Assembly (NCBI GenBank): GCA_029378245.1
Contig: JARKIF010000102.1
Span: 52,780 to 116,779, forward strand
DNA: 64,000 nucleotides
Reading direction: 5' to 3'
Origin: Roridomyces roridus
Taxonomy: Eukaryota > Basidiomycota > Agaricomycetes > Agaricales > Mycenaceae
Shown: positions 29,606 to 41,623 of the stretch, one piece after another
How positions within the stretch are numbered: position 1 is the stretch's first letter
Layout of the letters: every line of letters starts with the position of its first letter
Translations under genes and position numbers: made by a program
The notes under the pieces: generated by a model
Told to the model about the DNA's origin: nothing
The model's input: only the letters and a program-made list of their open reading frames with translations
The model's database searches: none

Positions 29606-31569
29606 ATGGATTCCTTCGGCCAGACGACGCCCTTCTCTGCGAATACGCTCCGGACCAAGGCTGACTTGGCCAATTTCCTGACAGATCTCCTCGATCCCCT
29701 CGCTGCCCATACTTCGCCAGGGGGTGCTCGCATTCATCTCGGTCACACCGCGACACACTACGACGAGGCTGCCGCCCAGCTCGAGGGCTTTTCTCGGCCG
29801 ATTTGGGGCCTCTCTTCGTTGCTGGCTGGGGGCGGCGAATATTCAGGCACTCAGCGGTGGGTTGACGGTTTCACGAATGGGTGCGATCCGGCCCATGAGG
29901 AATTCTGGGGCGATATGCGACACAAGGACCAGAGGATGGTCGAGTGCTCTGCTATCGGCTTCTCTATTGCCGTAGCCCGTGAGAAGCTGTGGGATCCTCT
30001 CAGTGCCGAGGCCAAGGCGAATGTCGAGCGCTGGCTTGGGGGCATGAACGACAAGGAAATGCCGAATACGAATTGGCTTTGGTTTCGCGTTTTTGCGAAT
30101 CTCGGTTTATCCAAGGCGGGGTCGGCGCGGTTTGACGCGCAGCGGATGAAGGCCGATTTGGATCATCTCGACACGTTCTATATCGGCGACGGGTGGTCCC
30201 GAGATGGCCCCGAGGGTGTCGTTCAGCTCGACTATTATTCCTCGTCCTTTGCCATCCAGTTTGCTCAGTTGGCCTACTCCAAGATTCAGACCAAGGAAGA
30301 CCCCGTGCGATGCGAAGAATACAGGAACAGAGCACGGCAATTCGCCCTCGATTTCGTTCATTATTTCGATGCTGAAGGTGGGCTTGGTTTTTTTGCAGGC
30401 TACATACTAATCCACAAATAGGTCGAGCAATTCCTTTCGGGCGCAGTCTGACATATCGCTTCGCCATGTCCTCGTTCTGGGGCGCCCTTGCGTTTGCCGA
30501 CGTCGATCTCCCTGCTCCATTGACCTGGGGTGTGGTCAAAGGCATCCAGTTGCGAAATATCCGCTACTGGGCGAAACAGGCGGGTGCTTACTATCCCGAC
30601 GGAACGCTCACCATCGGATATTGCTACCCAAATCACAATATGACCGAAAACTACAACTCTCCCGGTTCCCCGTATTGGTGCTGCAAGTCCTTCGTTTCGC
30701 TATCCCTTCCAGAAACCCATCCCTTCTGGGCCTCCGAGGAGGAGCCCTACCCATCCTCCCTCCTTAACGTAACGAAAGCGCTCAAGCATCCGCTGCATAT
30801 CGCCACCAACCTTGCCGGACACGCCTATATCTTGTCCTCGGGCCAGCAATGCTCGTACCCCGTCAAGCAGGGCCCGGCCAAGTACGGAAAACTGGCGTAT
30901 TCGTCTGCATTCGGATATAGTGTCCCAGTGGGGAGTGGCACGCTCGAAGAGCTTGGAGGCGATAGTACCCTTGCATTGAGCGATGATGGAGGCGAGACGT
31001 GGAAGTGTCGTCGTGATACACGTGAGGCACGGTTTGAAGGGCCTGCACCAGGGTGGTTACGGTCCATGTGGTACCCGTGGAAGGATGTGCAGGTGGAGAC
31101 GTGGTTGGTCCCGCCGACGGATGCAGCGCCGTTGTGGCATCTCAGAGTGCATCGCATCCGAACTGGGCGCCAGTTGACGTCAGCTGAGGGCGCATGGGCG
31201 ATATACGGGCAGCGTAAGGACGGGCGGGCATTGGAGCCTGTGGAAGGGGAAGAGTTTGGCACGATGGCGGATGGTGGTGCAGCGAGAGCTGCGTCCAAAG
31301 CGGGTGTTTCGGGCATCGTTGATCTTGGTGGGCAGGCGAGGAAAGGAACCGCGTTGAGGACGGACGCGAATACAAATTTGATGGTGGCGAGAGCGGTGCT
31401 GCCGACGCTTATGGGCGAGCATGAACCCAATGAGCAGGATATCTGGCTTGTTGCAGCGGTGTTTGGGCTTCCCAGCATTGGAGATCGAGAAGGTGCCGCG
31501 GAGGGATGGACGGAGGAGTGGAAGAAACGACCGAGTGTGCCAGAAGAGATTTCTGTGCTGATAAAGTGA
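29606..31569 (+). CDS. DUF2264 domain protein
   Basis: Two exons (29606-30377 and 30422-31569) give 639 residues; the 44-nt intron ends caaatag. ATG at 29606 ([10 protein letters not shown]). The N-terminal half is an alpha/alpha-barrel-like DUF2264 region: [93 protein letters not shown]. The C-terminal half is beta-rich. The fold and conserved Asp/Trp/Arg residues recall carbohydrate-active enzymes, and the family is usually annotated only as DUF2264. No signal peptide is visible, so it is probably intracellular. The length is normal for the family. Confidence 0.88.
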
Positions 31570-31661
31570 AAGAATTTGTACAATATTTGTAACTGCTCAA
31601 CGCGTGTCCCAAAACAGTAATTCCATTACCTCAAACGCGGGCCTTGTTCGCTTACCTCGCC

Positions 31662-33473
31662 ATGGGCGTCAAGACGCGTCGTCGACCGCTCCTTGCCCTC
31701 TTGGCCGCTTCAATCTCCCTGGCCTGGCTGTTTCACACCTTTTGGAGTCCCTCCTCGTCGCTGCAATCGGCACGATGGATTCAACGCGATCCGTTCAACC
31801 GCTGGGACGCGCCTGTAGCCCCGACAGTCACCGTGACGATGCAAGTCCCCGAGCCAACGCAGCCACTTTTAATGAACGACGTGCCGACGGGCTCGTTTCG
31901 AGGTTTGGTGCCGCGCATTTGGCAAGGGCTCACTCAATGTTTTCGACAGATAATTTGCGGCCTGAGCTCAAATACATCTCTGGGTGGCCGACGTCTGGAT
32001 GGAGTGCGTTCGTTATTCGCTGACGCCTGACTATACTGCAATACACGACAGACAACCAAGTCATGGAATACATGAATCTCATCTACCTCGGACTCATCAC
32101 CGAACGTATTCCCATTCTGGCTCCGTTTGCGCGCAAGAAGAGGCATGGTGTCAAGAGTGAGGAGTTTGTGCCGTTTAGCAGGCAAGTGTAAGGGTGCAGG
32201 CTAGCAGACGCATCTTACAGACCTAGGCTTTTCAATATTTCGAGGATGCAGGAGGAGGTGGGTGTGAGAGTGCTCGAGTGGGGCGAGGTCAAGGTGCGTA
32301 AGTCCCATTGACATGAAGAGTTGGTTAGACTTTCGATTAGGACCTCACAAGCGCCGGGACGCTGGATGGGATAGGCTGTTGGAGTATGGAGCTAGGCGTG
32401 TGGAATGCTAGTTGGCGAAGTTTGCGCCCACATAATCTCAAACTGGGTGCGTCCACATCTCCTTATCCTCTGGTTTTTCATTGATTTCGTCGTAGACATT
32501 AGTTATACGCCTACGCCTGAATGGGTCAAGGTGCGTTCCCAAAGACGCTGCAGCTCGAAATTCACGGATTCCATAGCTCGTTCCAGGAGACTACAAAGAT
32601 CAACAGGCAACATTCTGGTCTTTGGCAGCTCTCGCTTTCGAAGATACACGTCCAGCGAACGTGGATTTGAGCCCCGAGCCTGGACCCATCCAGCAAAGCA
32701 TATATTGGCCAGACGAGCGACTTTTGTGTTTCGACAATATGTATTTCATCTGCGCGCATCAGGTCAGAAGTCACTCCTTTGTCGAACGTTGATTCATCGA
32801 GAACTGCAGGCATGGGAGTTTGACAAGCAATATTCACCAGCATGGCGGTTCGTCGGACAGTATATGCGTTTTTCTTCCGAGATGCAGGACATTGCGGATG
32901 AGTGCATAAGGAAAGCGCTTGTCGTTGAAGAGCACGAGGAAATCCCACCGGTAACCGTTAATTTTCTTCCTTCAAAACTTTTGAATTGACCTGCTCAGTA
33001 CATTGCAATACACGTTCGCCGCGGCGACTTTAAAAACGCGTGTAATACCAAGGAAGTCACAGTGAAACCTGAAGATTGTCTTGCACCTCTATCGGCTTAT
33101 GCGCAACGTGTGGAGGAGGTTCGAGAAGAGATTTTCAAGACCAAGGGTATACGGATTGGAGACGGGGATGTGATTATGACGACTGATGAGACAGATGAGG
33201 GCTGGTGGACTGAGGTCTTGCAGCTTGGATGGAAAAGGGTGGATCATGGGGATGTGGTGGCCAGACATGGACCTTGGTGCGTTTTCTGCTAGCGGTTTTC
33301 TGCAGTTCTTTAACGGAAGCAGGTATCCGACGTTCGTTGACGGGGTTATCCAGGGTGGTGGGCTTGGGTTTGTGGGGACACACAGGTCGACAGTGTCGAT
33401 TCTTGCTGATCGGAGGGTGTTGGAGTGGCAGAAGGGGGCGACGAGAACAGTGTACTGGGGTAGAAACCATTAG
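31662..33473 (+). CDS. O-fucosyltransferase-like type II membrane protein, copy 1
   Basis: ATG at 31662 (MGVKTRRRPLLALLAASISL) gives a short basic tail and a signal anchor, as in Golgi/ER glycosyltransferases. About ten exons join in frame. Recognisable segments are NLRPELKYISGWPTSGW, QVMEYMNLIYLGLITERIPI, DISYTPTPEW, QATFWSLAALAFEDTRPANV, DERLLCFDNMYFI, YSPAWRFVGQYMRFSSEMQD, YIAIHVRRGDFKNACNT, DVIMTTDETDEGWWTEV and the end YPTFVDGVIQGGGLGFVGTH. The HVRRGD motif is the substrate-binding loop typical of GDP-fucose O-fucosyltransferase-fold enzymes. One intron appears to use a GC donor (gcaagt at about 32180). Copy 2 lies at 42700-44448, on the far side of the Helitron. The acceptor substrate is unknown. 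Confidence 0.75.
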
Positions 33474-34378
33474 AGCTCTGTATCTTACTATACAAAAGAC
33501 AAGGGTCACATGATGTAAGCTCTCAGCCAATCAGAATATAGAACGCGTTTATCCACGCGGGGACAAACAAACCGACAGCCCCAAACGCAGCGTTCTGGTG
33601 ATATATCGTCGAGTGCAAGTGTCTGGGAGGTGTCTCTATATAACTTAAGTACATAGAGCCCCTTTCCCCCGTTTTTCTCCCTGGACCGTTTGAAATGCGA
33701 GATTCACTCATTCAGTTGACTTGGCCCTGATTTTGCCTGGCTCTGGTCGGATGACTCTGGAGGCTCTGTCCGTCTTCTTCGCATCTTGAGAAATACCTTC
33801 CACCTGTCTTCGCTCTCCTAGCCTCTACCTCTGCCGCCGCTGTGCCACTTGCCGGCTACACATCAGGTGGTCACTATTATATTTTAACCCCTCACGTTGG
33901 TCACTTGGTGTAGCAGTTCAGGGTTCCTGACGGTTTCTGTCGCCCAGTCCTCGGTTCGGTCCTTGTTGCCGCTTTTTTTTCTTTCTCTTTTTCATTTCGG
34001 CAGTTGTGCTTTTTGGAGGAATTCTATCCGTCACAGACTTGAAAATAGCATTCCCAAGATGTTTCTGCTCTCAAGTTGTGTACCAGGTCTGTCATTGAGC
34101 ACTTGGAACGGCAGGGGTACCCTCTCCCATCAAAGAAGAGTAAGCCCACCTCAAACGGTGGCTGTGCCCTGATCTCCTCTCTCTCTACTTACTTCCACTT
34201 GACGACCCGCGGTTTATTTCGTGCAGCCACCTCCTCACAAGCGACACGCCACATACCAGACACACACGATACACCAGACACACGCGCGTTTGACATGCTC
34301 AGACCCTCATGACACGCCAGACTCGCTGCACGACACTCAAGTCAGAATATGTACCCTGTCCTTAGTCTTCGAGTGAGA
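33474..34378. other. Intergenic between copy 1 and the Helitron, no gene seen
   Basis: Pyrimidine-rich, with a TATA-like tctctatataac at about 33634. No frame has family resemblance. The Helitron 5' end is placed at its right border (A34378 | TC). The stretch may have been the promoter of copy 2 before the insertion, since copies 1 and 2 read in the same direction. Confidence 0.45.
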
Positions 34379-34710
34379 TCTATGTCTATATACCTAACTA
34401 ATGGATATCCCTCTTTTTCAAACTGTCGGGATGCTCTGGCGAGCTGCTCCAAGCCAAATTCGGTGTGATAGGTGATCTCTCTTTTTTTCCAGCGAGCAAC
34501 CTCTCGCTTTCCTCACTCACCCTGCGTATGCTCCTCAAAAGCCTCATTCTCATTCTTTTGGGTCTTTCCATCCTCATGTGAGTAAACTGTGGGGCACGCC
34601 GGGACCTACTTCATCCTGTTTTCAGGGCTAATTCTCCTCCGCCTACCCCTTCCTCTCCGTCTCTCGCGCACCGACGTGGAACAAGTGTACGTGGTGCGCG
34701 ACAAGCTGCG

Positions 34711-37700
34711 ATGCAACCGCCGTATCAGAGCCCCCGGAGACGTGCTGCGCTGCAAGACGTCACAAATGCACGGCAACTGCAGGCTGAGCGCGAGCGGTCA
34801 GAGCTACGCAATGCAGAGCGGGAACGTCAGATTGCGCTGCAGGAGACGCCTAGCCGTAGGAACCGCCGCGTTCCAGCACAACCCGGGAACGAGAATCGTC
34901 CCGTATCGCCGACCCCGGGATCGCAGGTATTTTATTGTGGCCTCTCTTTGGCCAATCCTTTAACACTTTTTTAAAAAGGGTGCTGCCCGTCAAACTCATG
35001 TGCTGCCGACTCCTCCAGCTACTCAAGGCCCGCCAATCGACAAGCGTTCTGCTGCCCAACGTTTGCGTCGACAACGAGAGGCTGAAGCCAAGGCTGCTGC
35101 CGCCGCACCCGCCACCTCCTCAACTGCAGGTTCCAGCTCTCAAACGCGAGCTACTCAGGGTACAAACGCCTCCGCTGGGCCAGGTCCTCGGACCATCGCT
35201 CAACGTGCTCGCCGTGAACGTGAGGCTGCCGCCAAGGCTACTGCCAACAACGCTCAGCAAGGACCATTGTGACAGCAGGCGGCGGCTGTATCCAATCTAC
35301 AGCAGCCCACCCCACCACCGACAAATGCTGATCCCCCCCGTATTGTATTGGCACGCGTGCGGAATATTACAATTGTACAGCGTTTGCAACAGCAGGCGGC
35401 GGCTGTATCCAATGTACAGCAGCCCACCCCACCGCCGACAAACGCTGATCCCCCCCGTGTTGTATTGGCACGCGTGCGGAATATTACAATCGTACAGCGT
35501 GTTGATCTGGCAGGGCCGCAGCAGCCACAAAATCCTCCGCCGAACCAGATTCAGCCGCCCTCACGCAATCCCGCTCCGCGTCGCGATCAGCCAAGACGAG
35601 GTGAGACTCTCTTCGATTGGTTACACTTTCATTCATTTCGTCTTTCAGATATTGGCCCTCCTGAGCGCAATCCTCAACCGGTCCGTCCAATCCAGGCCCA
35701 GCCAGCCCGTCAACTTCTGCAGCCCCAGCGGCGTACGTCACTCTTTTATTCTTCATCTCTCTGTCAATAACCCCTGCTTTAGAACCTGCTCAGCCTCAGC
35801 CACCTCGGGGACGAAGACGTCGAGCGCTTCCTCCCGCGCGGCGGCTGTACACTGAGCCAGCGGGCCGTCATGATCTGGGTCGTATGGATGTCAAATGCTG
35901 CCATTGTGGCGCATTTCATTGGATTGGAGAGAAGACCTCGGACTCCTCTGTCAGAGCGCCCAAGTTCGGCATGTGCTGCAACCACGGCAAAGTCGAAATC
36001 CCCGATCTCGAGCCACCACCCGACCCTATCCGACTGCTCCTCATTGGGGATGACGCGCAATCAAAGGAATATCGCCAAAACATGTGGCAGTACAATATGG
36101 CTTTCGCGTTCACGTCCCTCGGAGTCAAGGAGGACCAGTCAGTAAATCGGGGTCGGGGCCCTCCCGTATTCAAGATTCAGGGCGAGTTGGTTCATCGGAC
36201 GGGCACTCTCCTTCCATCTCCCAACCAAGAGCCCATCTATGCACAGCTCTACATCCATGAGCCTCGGGCGGCTTTGGATCAGCGAATGCGCAACAACACC
36301 AATCTCTGGCGGGATACCATGGAGCTGCTGCAGAACACGATCAGCGACTCTCACCAGTATGCACACATCTACCGTCATGCCCACGAGATCCTTCGTGACC
36401 ACCCGGATGCAGAGGAGGCCCAAGTACGATTACGGGTGGCTCCCGGTGTTCATAGTCGTCGTGGCAATCTTCCCACTGCTGACGAGGTTGCGGTCATACT
36501 ACCGGGAGATCAATCCCAAGCGCAGGCGAGAGATATCATTCTTCGGGAGCGTGACGGTCCACTGCGACGGATTAGTGACCTTCATCCTGCGTACACGCCG
36601 CTTTACTATGTGCTGCTGTTCCCTCGCGGGGAGCCTGGATGGCATGCTGATCTGCGGTGCAATCAGCCGGACGTAGACCAACCCAAGAGGCTTAGCCAGA
36701 CCCGCTACGTTGCTTACAGAATCCATGCACGACACAACGAGTTCTCGACACCCCTGCGTGGCGGCCGCCTCTTTCAACGTTATCTGGTTGACATGTGGGC
36801 TTCTGCAGACCAGAACCGACTACAGTACCTGCGGATGAATCAGCCCAAGCTCAGGGCCGCTCTGTACAGTGGACTGGAGGATGCCATCCATGCTGGTGAT
36901 GATAACGTCGATCTCAATGAGCTTGGACAGCGCACCGTGTTGCCGTCAAGCTACATTGGTGGACCTAGACATATGGGGCAGCAATTCCAAGATTCGATGG
37001 CCATAGCACGCTATTACAAGAAAGTCGACATCTTCATGACGGTCACGACGAATCCCAAGTGGGTTGAGATAACTCGCGAGCTGCTTCCCGGTCAGGCTGC
37101 ACATGATCGTCCCGACTTGGTCGCCCGCATTTTTCGTTTGAAGAAGCAAGCCATCATCGACGATATATACAAGAACGGTGTTTTCGGGCATGCTGTTTCA
37201 TATGTGTACACCGTCGAGTTCCAAAAGCGTGGGCTCCCTCACTTTCACATCCTCATCTTCCTCAAGGACGGCTGGAAACTTCTCACTCCGGAGGATATCG
37301 ATAGCGCCATTTCAGCGCGTTGGCCTGATCCGGACACAGAGCCGCTGCTCTTCGAGACCATCAAGACATGCATGGTCCACGGACCATGTGGGGCTGCGAA
37401 TCCGAACGCCCCATGCATGGAGGGTGGAAAATGCACGAAGGGCTTTCCCAAGGCTTTCTCGGACCACACGACAATGGACGAAGACGGCTACCCCAAGTAT
37501 TTCCGTCCGAATGATGGCTGTGCTTTCGACGTTGGCGGCTTTATGGTGGACAACTCCTGGATCATTCCGTACAGCCCGTTCTTCTCCGCCAAGTACCACT
37601 GTCACATCAATGTGGAATGCGCCGTTTCGTTGGGCTCCTTCAAATATGTCTTCAAATACATTCAAAAGGGTGGTGATCTTGCTGGTCTGGAAGTGAGCAA

Positions 37701-40041
37701 GCGGGACGAGATAAAGAGGTGGATTGAGGGCCGCTACATCTCGGCTTCCGAAGCGACGTGGAGGATACTGCACTTTGAGATGCATGACCGGACTCCAAGC
37801 GTTGTACGTCTGCAGGTGAGCTTCTGTTCTTTGGGTCACTCTCCCGGTCTGACTAGCCTGCGCTTTTGCATAGGTCCATCTTCCCGGTCAGCACTTGGTT
37901 ACATTCAGTCCCACCGAAGATGCGCAAGAGGTTTTGGAGCGTGCAGCGGGGGAGAAGACACGGCTAACCGCTTTCTTCGAGGCAAACACCCACGAAGGTG
38001 GTCTTGGGGCCATGGCGCGGCAGTACACATATCAAGAGTTCCCTCAGTATTTCACGTGGAAGCAGAAGGAGAAGCGTTGGGCCGTTCGCCAACGGGGTTT
38101 TGCGCTTGGCCGCATGTATTTCGTCCCTCCCAACGGTGGCGAACGCTTCTACCTGCGGACGTTGTTGACTGTGGTCAAGGGCCCCAAATCGTTCGAGGAT
38201 CTGAGAACCTACAACGGTGTTCGGCATGCGACGTTTCTTGAAGCATGTCTTGCCCGTGGTCTTCTTGAAGACGATGGCGAGTGGAAACAGTGCCTTGCAG
38301 AGGCTTCGGAGATGCAAACCGGGTCACGATTGCGTCAGCTCTTTGCCACCCTCCTTCTGTTCTGTGAGCCGTCTCAGCCTGGGAATCTTTGGAACGAGTT
38401 CCGGCAGTACATTTGTGATGACCTGCACCGCCGCCTACAGATCATGGGTCGTGGGGATCCCACCGAAGACGACCGCTATGATTACGGTCTATTCTTGCTC
38501 AACAAGATTCTCGGCGAGTCCGGCCGCAGTCTCGCTGATTTTCCGTCCATGCCCATGTTCCGTGTCGACTGGGATGCGCAGGTGGACAACCCCCTCATTG
38601 CCGAGCAACTCAATTACAGCCGAGACGAGGAACGCGAGAAGGCAGAGCAGATGGTCCCACTTCTCAATGAGGAGCAGCGTGCTGCTTTCGACTTCGTCAT
38701 GCACTCAGTCAACGAGAACCTCGGCAAGATTTTCTTCGTCAACGGACCCGGCGGAACTGGGAAGACTTTTGTTTATAACACCATCTGCCATCAGGCGCGC
38801 AGTCAGGAATATATTGTCCTCTGCTGCGCATCTTCTGGCATTGCCGCCTTACTTATGCCTGGCGGAAGAACCGCGCACTCAACTTTCAAGATACCCGTCG
38901 AGGGGATCAACGCCCGAAAAACAGCCTGCGTGCCGACCTGCTTTGTAAGGTCCGCCTCATTATCTGGGATGAGATTGGTATGCAAGATCGTCTCGCAGTG
39001 CAGGCGCTTGATCGGACCTTACGTGATCTCCTCAATGACGAGCGTCCGTTTGGGGGAATCACTGTTGTCTTTGGTGGGGACTTCCAGCAGATCCTCCCCG
39101 TCGTTCCCAAGGGTTCTCGGGAGCAGATTGTGGATGCCTGCGTTCAACGCTCCTACATCTGGCAGCATGTCGAGCTCCTCATCCTTCGGCGTAACATGCG
39201 TCTTGAGTCCGAGGGGCAATCTGAACGCGACTTTGCTCAATGGCTGCTTGATGTCGGGCATGCACGCAACACAGACAACGAGGGGAACATTCAGCTACGT
39301 CCCAACATGCGTATCGACAGCTCCGCCTCTTTGATCAACTTCGTTTATCCCGGAATATCCAGCATTCCTCCACCTCCCCCGGAGTACTTCCTGAACCGTA
39401 TGATTCTTGCCCCGCGCAATGCAGACGTCTTCCAGGTCAACGACGACGTGCTGGCGCAAATGGCTGGCGAGAAGCGCACTTACTACAGTGCGGACAAGAT
39501 CATTCGGGAGGCAGGAGCTGACGGAGACGACGACGGTGATCCACCTATACCTGTGGAGTTCTTGAGGACCATTAACACCTCCTCCCTTCCACCCGGCGAG
39601 CTGGATATGAAGATTGGCTGTCCACTGATTCTACTGCGCAATCTGGCACCTGCACGGGGACTCTGCAATGGCACCCGCATGGTTCTCCAGCGTATGTCGG
39701 AAAGGGTGCTGGAGGTTCGCTTGGTCGGAGGGGATCACGATGGAGCCATTGAATTCATCCCGCGTGTTATTCTTACACCCACGACCTCGGACTTTACATT
39801 CAAATTCAGCCGCCGTCAATTCCCTACACGCCTAGCCTTCGGTCTCACAATCAACAAGGCTCAAGGCCAGTCCGTCAAATTCGTTGGCCTCGACCTCCGT
39901 TCGCCGGTTTTCTCCCATGGTCAACTGTATGTAGCTCTATCTCGAGCAACATCCGAGCAGAGAATCAAAATCCTGCTTCCGGATACTGCTACTTCGGACA
40001 CGACAAAAAATGTAGTATACCCTGAGGTTCTCTTAGACTAA
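34711..40041 (+). pseudogene. Helitron Rep-PIF1 helicase, with a premature stop and a frameshift
   Basis: Spliced frame from ATG 34711 (MQPPYQSPRRRA) through R/A/Q-rich exons to a zinc-binding start MDVKCCHCGAFHWIGE (35884). Rep shows KRGLPHFHILIFLKDG (HxH metal site, about 37228-37270) and FKYVFKYIQKGGD (the two-tyrosine motif, about 37640-37675). An intron at about 37816-37872 leads to a linker and the PIF1-like helicase: Walker [18 protein letters not shown], Walker [22 protein letters not shown], and the late motif LTINKAQGQSVKFVGLDL. Lesions: an in-frame TGA at 35270-35272 upstream of the zinc motif, and loss of one base in an A-run (38917-38921) between Walker A and Walker B. Translation from MDVKCC could bypass the first lesion only. 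Rep nicks and transfers the element strand in rolling-circle transposition; the helicase unwinds it. Confidence 0.9.
35273..35506 (+). repeat. Tandem duplication, 2 x 117 bp, in frame
   Basis: Copies at 35273-35389 and 35390-35506 differ at few bases. The period of 117 is divisible by three, so it encodes a repeated 39-residue unit (QQPTPPPTNADPPR, VLARVRNITIVQR) in the N-terminal linker of the Helitron protein. Copy 1 is preceded by TGA where copy 2 has CAA. Confidence 0.85.
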
Positions 40042-40525
40042 TAGAATTCTATCTTTGTCGACCATGGAATCTGTGCCACTGATCACTCCTTTGTCTTGAT
40101 CTCATACAGTACCACTTGCCAGCCGATGCAACGATACAGCTCTTGACTTGCCTCACTGGGAATGCTATCCTCGGTCCGGAAGACGGATTTCTTTCTACTA
40201 TGGAACCTGGATCGATAGCGCACCGTTTTCTGGAACGATGGCAAGATAAAACCGCTGCTCATTTGCCTCATATGCCATCCTCAGCCGGGCACACCAGTTC
40301 CGAACGCCTTTGGATCCTTTTGCAGCCAGGGTGGAATTTAACCGCTCCCCATTTGTCTCGCGGCGGCGTACGTACACGCCTGAAAGCCAGGGACGAAGAT
40401 CCGCCGCACAACATTTGGGCCCAGGGTTTTCCTGACACAGCAAGTCGGTCTGCGGCCAGATCCTCTCATAAGAACATGGGACGACTGCTGCTTGCTATCT
40501 GCACATCCCCCATCCTTCTTTTGCC
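40042..40525. other. Helitron spacer between its two genes
   Basis: 484 bp inside the Helitron with no convincing gene on either strand. It is presumably the 3' UTR of the Rep-helicase gene plus the promoter of the accessory gene. Confidence 0.45.
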
Positions 40526-41584
40526 ATGTCCAGTGGTCGCGAGGCACCGCCCAGCTCTAGCGTGCTTCTCACCGGCCATGCGTGGCTGCGGGACCCCCAA
40601 CGAGTTGGCAACTCACACAGCTACTTCCTCGACGGCACCATGTTCACCAACCAAGAGGATGGCAATGGGCCGATCATTTCGGGCCGCTTCAAGTTCTTCA
40701 ATGCAAACCGACTGGAATTGCCGCCCATCGGGTTCTACGGTGTTGCCATGAACGTGAGTCTCCTTGGTTGCTCAAGTCTGCTGCTGCCTGACTGTCGCAC
40801 TTGGTTCAGATATGCGAGACAAACCCGGCTTACAATTTGGGTCCAAACGCCGATTCGCACGAGGAGTATACGATTGTTGGAGATATCCAGCAGGTGCGTG
40901 AATCCTTACAGCTGCTTTGAGTTGCCGTGTTCACGCTTACTTATAGTTGGTCCCTCTGCACGAGGTTGTGAACCCTCCCGCCCCCAGCGACGATGCCAGC
41001 CAAGACGGCGCGACTCCTGCCGCCGACTCGGAGGCATCAGTCCCCGAAGTTCGCCTTCCAAAATTCGACACCGCCGTTCGACCCTACATGATTGTCTGCG
41101 GTCTCACGTCTAGCAAGGACAATGCTGCCAGCACCTTCACCATGGATCTCCGGCAGTACACGCAAGTCGCTGGTGGTTACGGAGCCCTTCGCGTGTCTTG
41201 CCACATTCCGGATTCGGGCCGCTGGGCTGCCGGCAAGAAGCCCATTCCGTTTGAGGGTCGTTATTCTCAAGTAAGCGGCCATCTTTGCGGCGTCGACGAG
41301 AGCGGTGCTCTCAAGATCACTGTTGACAATGTTGTGTTCCTCGGGAACGCCAGACGTCTAAGGGTGAAGGGGCCCCCAAAACTCCTTCTGGTGCGTCCTC
41401 TATTTTCTTCCTTACGTGCGGGTTTGCTCATCCGTTCATAGCATCTCAGAATTCTCTCAAGCGGAAGGCCACGATCAACGTCGATGGCACCCCCGATTGG
41501 GTTTCGGGCTCTCGCAAGAAGGGGAAGGGCAAGTTGGTTGACACGGTGTCCTCTTCCCCAGCTTCGGGTTCGCAGGGGCGTTAA
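40526..41584 (+). pseudogene. Helitron accessory protein, possible OB-fold DNA-binding type, frameshifted
   Basis: ATG at 40526 (MSSGREAPPSS). Exons join as GRFKFFNANRLELPPIGFYG, ICETNPAYNLGPNADSHEEY, TIVGDIQQ, LVPLHEVVNPP, RPYMIVCGLTSSKDNAASTF, then GRYSQVSGHLCGVD and DNVVFLG. After FLG the frame must shift by one base at the GGG of 41343-41345 to continue ERQTSKGEGAPKTPSASQNS and a basic end (KRKATINVDG, SRKKGKGK). Proteins of this type recur in agaricomycete genomes, in my recollection often beside Helitron helicases. The beta-rich layout would suit a single-strand DNA-binding role like the RPA proteins of plant Helitrons, but that is inference. The reading frame is damaged here. Confidence 0.6.
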
Positions 41585-41623
41585 AACTTATCTGTAGCGT
41601 ACTTTCGTAGTCTGGAGTGCGTC

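Noticed and set aside
28912..29733. 273-codon minus-strand ORF opposite the vezatin-like gene
   Set aside because: It crosses the 3' end and intergenic space of two plus-strand genes, has no motif, and looks like basic low-complexity shadow text.
35297..35530. Minus-strand ORF with Cys/Trp repeats in the Helitron linker
   Set aside because: Antisense reading of the 117-bp tandem repeat.
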